A stretch of DNA of 64,000 bases from Afipia clevelandensis ATCC 49720. GTDB taxonomy: Bacteria > Pseudomonadota > Alphaproteobacteria > Rhizobiales > Xanthobacteraceae. Of this stretch, positions 1-7,614 are shown piece after piece (the first letter of the stretch is position 1; each line of letters starts with the position of its first letter). Where the stretch lies: NCBI RefSeq assembly GCF_000336555.1, contig NZ_KB375281.1, forward strand, positions 2,298,030 through 2,362,029, given 5' to 3'. Below the pieces are notes generated by a model. The model was not told the DNA's origin. It worked only from the letters and a program-made list of their open reading frames with translations, and ran no database searches. The position numbers and the translations under genes were made by a program.

Positions 1-1
1 A

Positions 2-43
2 TCATCAGCAGCCAAAGCTACCGCGACTGGCTCCATGGCCTAG
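2..43 (+). CDS. C-terminal end of an upstream gene cut by the window edge
   Basis: A reading frame open from the window start ends at a TAG two bases before the next start codon. Only about 13 alanine/threonine-rich residues are visible. In related genomes the genes next to DUF2924 and a recombinase often encode a DUF3489 protein, and an Ala/Thr-rich tail would fit, but too little is present to assign a family. The close spacing suggests co-transcription with the next two genes. Confidence 0.25.
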   Translation, partial: SSAAKATATGSMA

Positions 44-45
44 CC

Positions 46-552
46 ATGGTCCGCACGCGCGGCTTGAGGCAGCCTTTGAAGAACTCGATCGAAGAAGAGA
101 TCGCGCAGTTGCGCGGTCTTGATCTGCGCGGGTTGCAGGCCCGCTGGAAGATCACCTTCCGAAAGCCTGCCCTCCCCCATCTGCCGAAACACTTGCTGTT
201 TGGCATCCTTGCATATCGGCTGCAGGCTGATGCATTCGGCGATCTCGACGCGGCGACAAAAGCCGCACTTGAACAGAGCGGCGGAGCCAAGTCTCGGGGC
301 GTAGTCGCATCTCAGCTTGATGATCATGATCAGCGACAGGCCAAGCCGGAAGCTGGCACTGTTCTAATGCGGGAGTGGAAGGGCCGCGAGCACCGCGTCA
401 TGGCGATGGCAGATGGCTTTGCCTGGAATGGGAAAACCTACAGGAGCCTTTCCGCAGTTGCATTAGCGATGACAGGCACGCGTTGGAACGGTCCGAGGTT
501 TTTCGGTCTGCGAGACGGCACCATAGACAAAAAATCAAGGACTGACCGATGA
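46..552 (+). CDS. DUF2924 domain protein of an integrated element
   Basis: A 168-residue protein recognised as DUF2924. It has the N-terminal pattern IEEEIAQLRGLDLRGLQARW (about residues 15-35), a central LFGILAYRLQ segment, and a C-terminal half with REWKGREHRVMAMADGFAWN followed by YRSLSAVA and TGTRWNGPRFFGLR. The family is known mainly as a partner of phage-type recombinases in alphaproteobacterial mobile elements, and its biochemical role is not established. Its stop overlaps the recombinase start in ATGA, so the two are probably translated together. A role as a recombinase accessory factor is inference from this coupling. Codon use is less GC-biased than in the backbone genes, consistent with transferred DNA. 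Confidence 0.85.
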   Translation: MVRTRGLRQPLKNSIEEEIAQLRGLDLRGLQARWKITFRKPALPHLPKHLLFGILAYRLQADAFGDLDAATKAALEQSGGAKSRGVVASQLDDHDQRQAKPEAGTVLMREWKGREHRVMAMADGFAWNGKTYRSLSAVALAMTGTRWNGPRFFGLRDGTIDKKSRTDR

Positions 553-2141
553 ATGATCGCAAGAGCATTCGATGTGCGATCTATACTCGCGTTTCGACCG
601 ATTTAGGCCTTGATCAGAATTTCAACTCTCTCGATGCCCAATACGAGGGTGCATCTTCTTACATCAAAAGCCAAGCACACGCGGGATGGATCCAGCTTCG
701 CAAACGGTACGACGATGGTGGTTTCTCCGGAGGATCGACTGATCGTCCCGCACTCCAGCAACTCCTAACTGACATTCAGGAAGGGAGGATCGACGTCATT
801 ATCGTTTATAAAGTCGACCGCCTGACGAGATCACTCGCCGACTTCGCCAAGCTTGTTGAGCTTTTCGACAAGCACGGCGTCTCGTTTGTTTCGGTTACGC
901 AGCAATTCAACACCACGACCTCCATGGGACGCCTGACGCTCAACGTGCTGTTGTCCTTCGCCCAATTTGAACGAGAAGTTACGTCAGAGCGTATTCGAGA
1001 CAAGATAGCGGCCTCAAAACGCAAGGGACTTTGGGTTGGGGGCGTCGTTCCACTAGGGTACAAAGCCAAGGATCGCAAGATCACCATTGCCGAGAGCGAG
1101 GCCAAGACTGTTCGTCATATCTACCATCGCTATCTCGAACTCGGCAGCATCAACGCTCTCCTTGAGGATCTAAGAAAAGGCAAGATCACGACGAAGCGCC
1201 GATCTCTATCGACCGGCAAGGTCATCGGAGGTATTCCTTTCGGCAGAGGGCCGCTTTCTCACCTCCTCCGCAACCGTTTCTATATCGGTGAGGTCAAATA
1301 TAAGAACGAGATATTGCGCGGCGAGCAGAAGCCGATCCTTGATCGTAAGTTGTTTGATGCCGTCCAGACCAAACTCGACCAGCAACGTCAAGCGACCGCC
1401 ACAGCCCGAAGCAACTCAGGGGCTTTCCTCATGGGCCTCATCTTCGATGACGGTGGCAACCGAATGACACCTACATCGAAAATCAAGAAAGGTGTTCGCT
1501 ATCGCTATTACATATCGACCGCACTCATTCAGGGCGAATCCCGCAAGGCCGGCAGTGCGGCGCGAGTGCCGGCCCCACTAGTCGAGAAGCTGGTGATCGA
1601 CGCCGTCCAGAAACGACTAAAGCAGAATGAAAACGACGCCGCGTTGGTCGTTCGTGACCACATTGCGCGGGTCGAAGTGGGGCTGAAAACCTTGAAGATT
1701 CATCTCGCGACCAAGGCTAGCGAACGAAAAACTACGCAAAAATCACAACGTAGCAAGCCAAACATTCTCCTCGTACCTTGGTCTAAGCCGTCCTCCAAAG
1801 TCGCAAGAGAAATTATCCCGCCAGCAAGGTCATCACGGCGCATCGATAAACGACCAATCCGATCTGAAACACGAGCAAAGCTCGTCCAGGCGATCGCTCA
1901 AGGCCGATGTTGGGTCGATGAACTCGTCTCGGGCAGCGTAACATCTACTCAACAAATCGCCTCGCGCGAGCAATGCAGCCTGCGGCAAGTTAATCTGACG
2001 ATTTCGCTAGCGTTTTTGTCCCCCACCTTGGTCAAGGCTGCTGTGGATGGGCATCTTCCGAGAGGAATTGGAATCTCGAACATTCGCGATTTGCCATACC
2101 TCTGGGCAGCCCAACACCGAAGCCTCGGCCTGCAGGCTTAA
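549..2141 (+). CDS. Large serine recombinase (resolvase/invertase family)
   Basis: A 530-residue site-specific recombinase. The N-terminal resolvase domain (about 7-155) has the nucleophile Ser16 in YTRVSTDLGLD, then DDGGFSGGSTDRPALQ and VYKVDRLTRSLADF, and ends with FAQFEREVTSERIRDK. A recombinase domain follows (GLWVGGVVPLGYKA onward, about 160-265). The region usually forming a zinc ribbon (FDDGGNRMTP, YRYYIS) lacks the cysteine pairs. The C-terminal 130 residues are basic and poorly conserved. Such enzymes integrate and excise phages and genomic islands through a 5'-phosphoserine intermediate. The gene lies at the edge of the window's left element, about 160 bp from tRNA-Ile, so that element's boundary probably falls in 2142-2305. 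The reading frame looks intact. Confidence 0.93.
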   Translation: MNDRKSIRCAIYTRVSTDLGLDQNFNSLDAQYEGASSYIKSQAHAGWIQLRKRYDDGGFSGGSTDRPALQQLLTDIQEGRIDVIIVYKVDRLTRSLADFAKLVELFDKHGVSFVSVTQQFNTTTSMGRLTLNVLLSFAQFEREVTSERIRDKIAASKRKGLWVGGVVPLGYKAKDRKITIAESEAKTVRHIYHRYLELGSINALLEDLRKGKITTKRRSLSTGKVIGGIPFGRGPLSHLLRNRFYIGEVKYKNEILRGEQKPILDRKLFDAVQTKLDQQRQATATARSNSGAFLMGLIFDDGGNRMTPTSKIKKGVRYRYYISTALIQGESRKAGSAARVPAPLVEKLVIDAVQKRLKQNENDAALVVRDHIARVEVGLKTLKIHLATKASERKTTQKSQRSKPNILLVPWSKPSSKVAREIIPPARSSRRIDKRPIRSETRAKLVQAIAQGRCWVDELVSGSVTSTQQIASREQCSLRQVNLTISLAFLSPTLVKAAVDGHLPRGIGISNIRDLPYLWAAQHRSLGLQA

Positions 2142-2240
2142 TTGGCTGGCTGGGGAACAGGATTTTTCGGCCGCAGAGACAAACCGGCCAATTTGGCTGA
2201 ATGCGGGTCTCTGAGACCAATTTAGCGACAGGCAGTTTCA

Positions 2241-2266
2241 GAAAGCCCGCCAATAGCGGGCTTTTC
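2241..2266. terminator. Bidirectional hairpin terminator between the recombinase and tRNA-Ile
   Basis: AAAGCCCGC pairs with GCGGGCTTT around a 5-base loop. Short T runs flank it on both strands, so it can end tRNA-Ile transcription (minus strand) and recombinase transcription (plus strand). Confidence 0.7.
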
Positions 2267-2305
2267 TCGTCGCTCTCGCGATGTCGAAGATATTGAAGGA
2301 CTGTG

Positions 2306-2381
2306 TGGTGGGCCCGGCAGGACTCGAACCTGCAACCAGACCGTTATGAGCGGTCGGCTCTAACCATTGAGCTACAGGCCC
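2306..2381 (-). tRNA. tRNA-Ile (anticodon CAT, lysidine type)
   Basis: A complete 76-nt cloverleaf on the minus strand with an encoded 3' CCA. The acceptor stem GGGCCTG pairs with CGGGCCC, the D-arm is AGCTCAATGGTTAGAGC, the anticodon stem-loop GACCG-CTCATAA-CGGTC has anticodon CAT, and the T-arm is GCAGG-TTCGAGT-CCTGC. The D-arm and the overall resemblance to E. coli ileX-type sequence favour tRNA-Ile2, whose C34 is modified to lysidine by TilS to read AUA, rather than elongator or initiator Met. It sits next to the serine recombinase module, but no tRNA fragment duplication was seen nearby. Confidence 0.9.
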
Positions 2382-2542
2382 CGCCGGTCCCCAATCAGGC
2401 GGACGGTGCATGCTCCCAATACAATGACTGCTGCTCTCGGGCAATCGCAGGTGCGCGCCTTCCGGATCATATCCTGACTTGCCAGGCGAGTTGGCAGCAA
2501 TTTCGGCAGCTTCAGCCGAAAACCCACGCCTCGCTGCCTCGT

Positions 2543-3799
2543 TCAGGCCCTGTCACCCGCCAGTTCGTCAATCGCGCCATAGACCAGATCAAGGTCGTCG
2601 GCGGTGCTGCAATAAGGCGGCATGATGTACACCGTGCTGCCGAGGGGACGAACGAGCAGTCCGCGCGCGAGGAAGCCGCGATAAAGACGCGGTCCGATGT
2701 CGGCGAGATAACCGGCATCCTTCGCCACGATGTCCAGCGCTGCGATGGTCCCGATCTGGCGGACACTCGCAAAGCGCGGATCATCGCCAAAGCGAGCGAG
2801 CTGCTCCTTATGCAAGCCGGCGATCGAAGCGATGCGCTCCATCACCGGTTCGCGCTGCCAGACTTCCAGATTGGCCAAGGCCGCCGCACAGGCAACCGGG
2901 TTAGCCGTGTACGAACTGGAGTGAAAAAACGTCTTGCTGCGATCCTGCGAATAATGCGCGTCGAAGATATCGGCGCGGCACAGGGTCACCGCCAGCGGCA
3001 CCGAGCCTCCTGTGAGGCCTTTTGAGTAACATCCGATATCCGGCGTCACTCCGGCTTGCTCGCAGGCGAACAGCGTGCCCGTGCGGCCCCACCCCGTCAT
3101 CACCTCGTCGGCGATGAACAGGACGTCATGCGCCGCGCAGATGCTTTTCATTTCCGCCAAAACGCTCGGCGGGTAGATCAGCATACCGCCGGCGCCAAGG
3201 ACAAGCGGCTCAACGATAAGCGCAGCGACATCACCGCGTTTACAGGCAACCCTCAAGGCATCGAGCGTCCTGTCTTCCAGACCGCCTGCGGGAAACGGAA
3301 TCCGTTCGACATCGAACAGCAACGGCGCATAAGGCGCATTGAACACACCGCGCTCACCCACCGACATGCCGCCGATTGTGTCGCCATGATACGCGCCCTC
3401 CAGCGCGAGAATGCGGCTGCGCTGGATCCCCTTGTTCTGCCAGAAGCCCAGCGCCATCTTCAGCGCGACCTCAACCGAGGTCGACCCGCTGTCGGAGAAG
3501 AAGACGTATTCAAGCTCCGGCGGTGTGATCGAGATCAGATGCCGCGCCAGCTTCTCCGCAGGCTCGTGGGTAAAGCCTGCAAAAATGACCTGATCGAGCC
3601 GGTCAATCTGATCCTTGATCGCCTGCACGATATGTGGATGGCGATGACCGTGGGTGATCACCCACCATGATGAAATCGCATCAAAGATACGGCGCCCGTC
3701 CGCAGCCTCCAGCCATGCCCCCTCACCTCTTGCGATCAGCGTCGGATCGGGCTGAACGGCATGCTGTGTGAAGGGATGCCAGACGGGAGACTCTGTCAT
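2543..3799 (-). CDS. bioA: Adenosylmethionine--8-amino-7-oxononanoate aminotransferase
   Basis: BioA makes 7,8-diaminopelargonate from 7-keto-8-aminopelargonate in biotin synthesis. The family aminates with S-adenosylmethionine and uses PLP. The 418-residue protein starts [13 protein letters not shown] and has AISSWWVITHGHRHP, the PLP phosphate-binding SGSTSVEVALKMA, FIADEVMTGWGRTG with the PLP-nitrogen Asp, and the Schiff-base Lys260 in CYSKGLTGG. The start is set by a one-base overlap with the bioD stop (TGATG). A longer frame continues upstream but only as a shadow of bioD. It is the last gene of the minus-strand panD-bioF-bioD-bioA run. Confidence 0.95.
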   Translation of the reverse strand: MTESPVWHPFTQHAVQPDPTLIARGEGAWLEAADGRRIFDAISSWWVITHGHRHPHIVQAIKDQIDRLDQVIFAGFTHEPAEKLARHLISITPPELEYVFFSDSGSTSVEVALKMALGFWQNKGIQRSRILALEGAYHGDTIGGMSVGERGVFNAPYAPLLFDVERIPFPAGGLEDRTLDALRVACKRGDVAALIVEPLVLGAGGMLIYPPSVLAEMKSICAAHDVLFIADEVMTGWGRTGTLFACEQAGVTPDIGCYSKGLTGGSVPLAVTLCRADIFDAHYSQDRSKTFFHSSSYTANPVACAAALANLEVWQREPVMERIASIAGLHKEQLARFGDDPRFASVRQIGTIAALDIVAKDAGYLADIGPRLYRGFLARGLLVRPLGSTVYIMPPYCSTADDLDLVYGAIDELAGDRA

Positions 3800-4437
3800 C
3801 AGCTCGCACACTTCAGAAAGTCTTCTCTGTTGAAGTTCTGTGCAAACGCGGCGCGCAAGGTCTCCTGCGTCAGCGATGCGAGATACGGCAACCTGCCCAG
3901 ACGCGGCACCTGCCCCATTTTGCAGATGATCCGTTCGGACTCGGAATTCTCGTCTCCGATGAACGCCACACCGAGCAACGGAATCTTGCGCGCACGCAGT
4001 GCTTCGATCGAGAGCAGGCTGTGGTTGATGGTGCCGAGCGTGGTGCGTGCGCACAGAACGACCGGCACGCGCCATTGGGCCATGACATCGGCATAGGTCA
4101 GGGTTTCAGTCAGCGGCACCATCAGGCCGCCGGCTCCCTCGATCACCAGCGGACCATCGGTCTGCGGCAAGGCCAGCTTCTGCGGATCAATCACAACACC
4201 GTCGATTTGTGCGGCGAAATGCGGTGAGGCTGGTGTCTTCAGTCGATACACTTCAGGGACGAGGCGCTTCGCGGGAAGTCCGGAGAGCCGCATCACGGTT
4301 TCCCGGTCGGTCTCCTCATCGAGTCCCGCCTGGACCGGCTTCCAGTAGAAAGCATCAAGCGCACCCGCAAGCGCCGCCGAAAACACCGTCTTGCCGATGC
4401 CGGTGTCCGTCCCCGTGACAACAACACGCACGCTCAT
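3799..4437 (-). CDS. bioD: Dethiobiotin synthetase
   Basis: BioD closes the ureido ring of dethiobiotin from 7,8-diaminopelargonate, CO2 and ATP. The 212-residue protein matches the family's usual length of about 210-230. It opens with the P-loop [12 protein letters not shown] (residues 9-20), has the KPVQAG substrate-binding segment, [12 protein letters not shown] near 118-130, and the [19 protein letters not shown] helix. Its ATG overlaps the bioF stop as ATGA and its TGA overlaps the bioA start, so the three genes are tightly coupled. The bioB gene for the last pathway step is not in this window. Confidence 0.95.
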   Translation of the reverse strand: MSVRVVVTGTDTGIGKTVFSAALAGALDAFYWKPVQAGLDEETDRETVMRLSGLPAKRLVPEVYRLKTPASPHFAAQIDGVVIDPQKLALPQTDGPLVIEGAGGLMVPLTETLTYADVMAQWRVPVVLCARTTLGTINHSLLSIEALRARKIPLLGVAFIGDENSESERIICKMGQVPRLGRLPYLASLTQETLRAAFAQNFNREDFLKCAS

Positions 4438-5564
4438 GCCGCCTTCCGCATATCTTCGGCAAGCGCCTCGAACAATTCCGCGACCGCCGCTTCATCGACA
4501 TTCAATGTCAGGGCGATGCGCAGCCGGGCCGTTCCCTCCGGCACCGTCGGCGGACGGATCGCGCGAATGTCGAACCCGCGCTCCTGAAGAGATGCCGCGA
4601 CCGCGACAGCCGCCCGATCGGCGCCGATCACGATCGGAATGATTTGAGAGCCGGACGGCGCGATACCGCAGCGTTGGCGCAGTTTCTCACCCGAGAAGCG
4701 AACCAGCCGCGCCAGCCTTTCGCGGCGCTCCGGATCGGTTCTGGACATCTCGATGGCGGCGCGCGTGATCGCGGCCGTCAGCGGCGACGGGGCGGTTGCA
4801 AAAATGAAGGGCCGCGCACGGTTGACCAGAAAATCGCGGATAACGCGCGGCGCCAGGATGAATCCGCCGACCGTTCCCAGCGCCTTGCCGCATGTATGCA
4901 AGGTGATGACGTTCTCGCGTCCTTCAAACCGAGCCGCCAGTCCCCGCCCCTGAGGGCCGAGCACGCCTGTCGCATGCGCTTCGTCGATCACAATCATCGC
5001 GTCGTGACGATTGGCGACGTCAAACAATCCGGCAATGTCCGGGCTGTCGCCATCCATGCTGTAGAGACTCTCTGCCGAAATCCAGGGCGTGCCCTTGCCG
5101 CCAGCGGATCGCCAGCGGACAATCGCCGCGTCGAATGCATCGACATTGTTATGGGCGACCGCGACATGCTCGGTACGGCCGCTGCGCAGGCCCTCGTGAA
5201 CGCTGGCGTGAACCAGTTCATCGTGAACCACCAGATCGCCACGCTGCGGCAGCGTCGAGAAAATCGCGAAGTTCGCAACATAGCCGCCGCCAAAATACAG
5301 CGCCGTCTCCGCGCCGAAATAGGCAGCGGCCTCACGCTCGAGTGCTTCGTGCTCGTCGTGATTGCCGCGCAACAGCCGCGATCCGCCGGCCCCGACAGGA
5401 ACGCCACGCGCAATCGCGTCCGATGCCGCCCGCTTCAATTCCTCGGACTCCGCAAGCCCCAGATAATCGTTCGATGTAAAGTCTGTTCCTGCGCGCGCCC
5501 GAAGGGAGCGCAAACGGCCGCGCCCTGCAAGATCGTTCAAATCGGCTTCGAACTTCTCGTGCAT
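4434..5564 (-). CDS. bioF: 8-amino-7-oxononanoate synthase
   Basis: BioF condenses pimeloyl-ACP or pimeloyl-CoA with L-alanine, with loss of CO2, in the first committed biotin step. It is a PLP enzyme of the alpha-oxoamine synthase family. The 376-residue form starting [12 protein letters not shown] fits the family. Supporting motifs are [43 protein letters not shown] and the PLP lysine in [13 protein letters not shown]. An upstream in-frame start would add 23 residues unlike the family. It lies 81 bp downstream of panD and overlaps bioD by 4 bases. Confidence 0.94.
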   Translation of the reverse strand: MHEKFEADLNDLAGRGRLRSLRARAGTDFTSNDYLGLAESEELKRAASDAIARGVPVGAGGSRLLRGNHDEHEALEREAAAYFGAETALYFGGGYVANFAIFSTLPQRGDLVVHDELVHASVHEGLRSGRTEHVAVAHNNVDAFDAAIVRWRSAGGKGTPWISAESLYSMDGDSPDIAGLFDVANRHDAMIVIDEAHATGVLGPQGRGLAARFEGRENVITLHTCGKALGTVGGFILAPRVIRDFLVNRARPFIFATAPSPLTAAITRAAIEMSRTDPERRERLARLVRFSGEKLRQRCGIAPSGSQIIPIVIGADRAAVAVAASLQERGFDIRAIRPPTVPEGTARLRIALTLNVDEAAVAELFEALAEDMRKAA

Positions 5565-5645
5565 TGCGTGACTCCCAATTTGAAGGACCAGGATGCGGTT
5601 ATCACAGGACGCGCCGTCGCGGGCTTGCGTCAACCCTCCGCTCGA

Positions 5646-5993
5646 TCAGAGCTTCTGATTTTTTTCGTTGACGAGAACCACACGCGGCTGAAACTGCCTT
5701 GCTTCAGCCTCTTCAAAATTCGCATAGGCTACGATGATGACCTTGTCGCCCATCATGGCCAGCCGGGCAGCGGCACCGTTCAGGCCGATGATGCCCGAAC
5801 CCGCAGGCGCCTCGATCACATACGTGGAAAACCGCGCGCCGGTGTCGATGTTGTAGATGTCGACCCGCTCGTTGATGAGAAAGCCGGCCGCGTCGATCAG
5901 TGTGCGGTCGATGGAGATTGATCCCTCGTAATGAAGGTCCGCCTCGGTGACGCGCGCGCGGTGAATCTTGCCCTTCATCAGCGTGACGTGCAT
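5646..5993 (-). CDS. panD: Aspartate 1-decarboxylase
   Basis: PanD makes beta-alanine from L-aspartate for pantothenate and CoA. It is translated as an inactive pro-enzyme that self-cleaves to create a pyruvoyl cofactor. The 115-residue protein has the cleavage site Gly24-Ser25 in HYEGSISID, Lys9 in [11 protein letters not shown], the conserved tyrosine in FSTYVIEAP, and [17 protein letters not shown]. It is the first gene of the panD-bioFDA run, so one transcript would serve both pantothenate and biotin synthesis. A perfect 22-bp palindrome lies 23-44 bases upstream of its start. Confidence 0.95.
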   Translation of the reverse strand: MHVTLMKGKIHRARVTEADLHYEGSISIDRTLIDAAGFLINERVDIYNIDTGARFSTYVIEAPAGSGIIGLNGAAARLAMMGDKVIIVAYANFEEAEARQFQPRVVLVNEKNQKL

Positions 5994-6015
5994 CGGCCCT
6001 GCCCTGTTCCACGCG

Positions 6016-6037
6016 CGGACTTTCGCGCGAAAGTCCG
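6016..6037. promoter_or_regulatory. Perfect 22-bp palindrome in the panD leader
   Basis: CGGACTTTCGC is followed directly by its exact reverse complement, with no spacer. It lies just upstream of panD and 48 bases beyond the MFS transporter stop (minus strand). No T run follows on the minus strand, so an operator is as likely as a terminator. It does not resemble the published BioR box. Confidence 0.5.
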
Positions 6038-6084
6038 TTAGGACGGCCCGTTTCCGAGGTCAAGATGCCGGGAGAGGATATCTG

Positions 6085-7323
6085 TCAGGCAAAAGCCACG
6101 CCACGGCGGCGCGCGCGCAACAACAGTGCGACAACAATGGTGATATTCAAGGCATTCCAGCCGACGCCGTTCAAAAATGCCGCTGCATAGGAGCCGGTCA
6201 TATCGAAAATAACACCGGACACCCACCCGCCGAACGACATCCCGAGCACCGATGCGAAAATGACGATGCCCACGCGCGTGGCGGCTTCGCTGGCCGGCAT
6301 CGATTCCCGGACGATGATGGCATAGCTCGGAACAATACCGCCCTGAAACAGCCCGAACATCGCAGAGATGACATAGAGCGACGTCAATCCGTCGAAGAAC
6401 AGATAAAACATCAGCGCGACGCCCTGTGCGATCGAGCCGACCAGAAGGGTACGCAATCCGCCGATGCGGTCCGCGAGAAATCCGGAACCGATCCGGCTGA
6501 TAATGCCAAATGCCAGCATCAGCGACAGCATTTCCGCGCCGCGCGCCACGCCGTAACCGAGGTCGCCGCAATAGGCGACGATATGGACCTGCGGCATCGA
6601 CATCGCCACGCAGCAGGCAATGGCGGCGATGCCCAGCACGGCAGTCAGCGCATTGGTGCCGATCTGCAGATCGACACGCGGCGGCGGCGCGTCCGCATGC
6701 GAGCGGGTTGTTTCGCCGCCCATCTGCCAGCGCAGGATCGCGACCACAACAGCCATGACGATCGCGCAGCCGATTCCAATCGCGATGTGCGTGGCGCGCC
6801 ATCCGGCATAGGCGGTGCCGCGCTCGACAACAGTCGGCCAGAACGTCCCGGCGATGTAGTTGCCGCTCGCGGCGATGGTCACCGCGAGACCGCGATGCTT
6901 GTCGAACCAGTGCGAGGCTTCCGTCATCAGCGGACCGAAGGTCGCCGCGGCACCAAGGCCGATCAGGAAGTGCATCAGATTGAATTGCCACAGCGCGGCC
7001 GAATAGCCCGCGCCAAGGTAGCCGAGCAGCATGGCGACGATGCCGATCGCAATCGCCGTCACGATGCCGAGACGATCGGACAGCTTGCCCATCATCACGC
7101 CGCCCGATCCGAAACCGAGCATGGCGAGTGTGAAGGCAAGAGACGCGGCACCGCGGGTCGCGCCGAAATCCGCCTGGACCGTCGGCATCACCACGACCAC
7201 CGACCACATGCCGACGCTGCCGATCGACCCGATGATCAGGGCAACGGCCAGCCTGGACCACGCAGCGCGTGAGTCCGGCGTAAAGACCGCTGGATGAGAC
7301 TGAGAATCGACTGAGCCCGGCAC
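6085..7323 (-). CDS. MFS transporter (12 membrane segments), substrate unknown
   Basis: A 412-residue major facilitator protein with about twelve hydrophobic segments. The first is near residues 25-50 (LIIGSIGSVGMWSVVVVMPT), and the family's loop signature appears as GKLSDRLGIVT (about 80-90), repeated in the second half as GFLADRIGGLRT. The overall pattern resembles OFA/monocarboxylate-type carriers (VQADFGATRGAASLAFTLAM), which import organic anions. The substrate cannot be read from sequence. It precedes panD on the same strand with a 91-bp gap and may be transcribed separately. Confidence 0.85.
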   Translation of the reverse strand: MPGSVDSQSHPAVFTPDSRAAWSRLAVALIIGSIGSVGMWSVVVVMPTVQADFGATRGAASLAFTLAMLGFGSGGVMMGKLSDRLGIVTAIAIGIVAMLLGYLGAGYSAALWQFNLMHFLIGLGAAATFGPLMTEASHWFDKHRGLAVTIAASGNYIAGTFWPTVVERGTAYAGWRATHIAIGIGCAIVMAVVVAILRWQMGGETTRSHADAPPPRVDLQIGTNALTAVLGIAAIACCVAMSMPQVHIVAYCGDLGYGVARGAEMLSLMLAFGIISRIGSGFLADRIGGLRTLLVGSIAQGVALMFYLFFDGLTSLYVISAMFGLFQGGIVPSYAIIVRESMPASEAATRVGIVIFASVLGMSFGGWVSGVIFDMTGSYAAAFLNGVGWNALNITIVVALLLRARRRGVAFA

Positions 7324-7432
7324 GGGTGAAACTTCGTCCGCCCGGCTTCGCGGGTCAAGTCATTCTCCGAATGGCCGTCATGCGAGAATATCATCCTCCT
7401 GAGCAGGGTGATTTCCGGCTTCGTTTTCCTCG

Positions 7433-7448
7433 TTAACCCTTTGCTAAC
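7433..7448 (+). promoter_or_regulatory. Candidate CtrA box upstream of flhA
   Basis: TTAA-N7-CTAAC matches the CtrA consensus TTAA-N7-TTAAC at 8 of 9 positions. It lies about 170 bases before the flhA start. CtrA itself is encoded at 14547-15248. CtrA control of flagellar export genes is established in Caulobacter and is inferred here. Confidence 0.55.
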
Positions 7449-7614
7449 CATACACCGGGCAAATTTTGCCGGGTGAAGTCGAGTGTCGTCGGTCGCAGAA
7501 CGGGGAATGCCCGTGGATGCCAGTGCGGTGCCTCACTTTAGGAACGGTGGCCCTTCGGCCGCCGCTCAAACCTTTGGGGCTCGCGAGCGGCATTCGCGGG
7601 GGGAAGCGGCGACT

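Noticed and set aside
2142-2305. Attachment duplicate of tRNA-Ile as the serine-recombinase target
   Set aside because: No repeated tRNA-Ile segment was found here. Large serine recombinases usually use short non-tRNA cores, so the border could not be located.
5565-6084. BioR operator controlling the biotin genes
   Set aside because: No sequence resembling the published TTATMKATAA box was found upstream of panD or bioF.
5968-7272. 434-residue plus-strand frame over the MFS gene
   Set aside because: The MFS protein on the minus strand has twelve spans and family motifs. The opposite frame is hydrophilic His/Arg/Asp-rich shadow.
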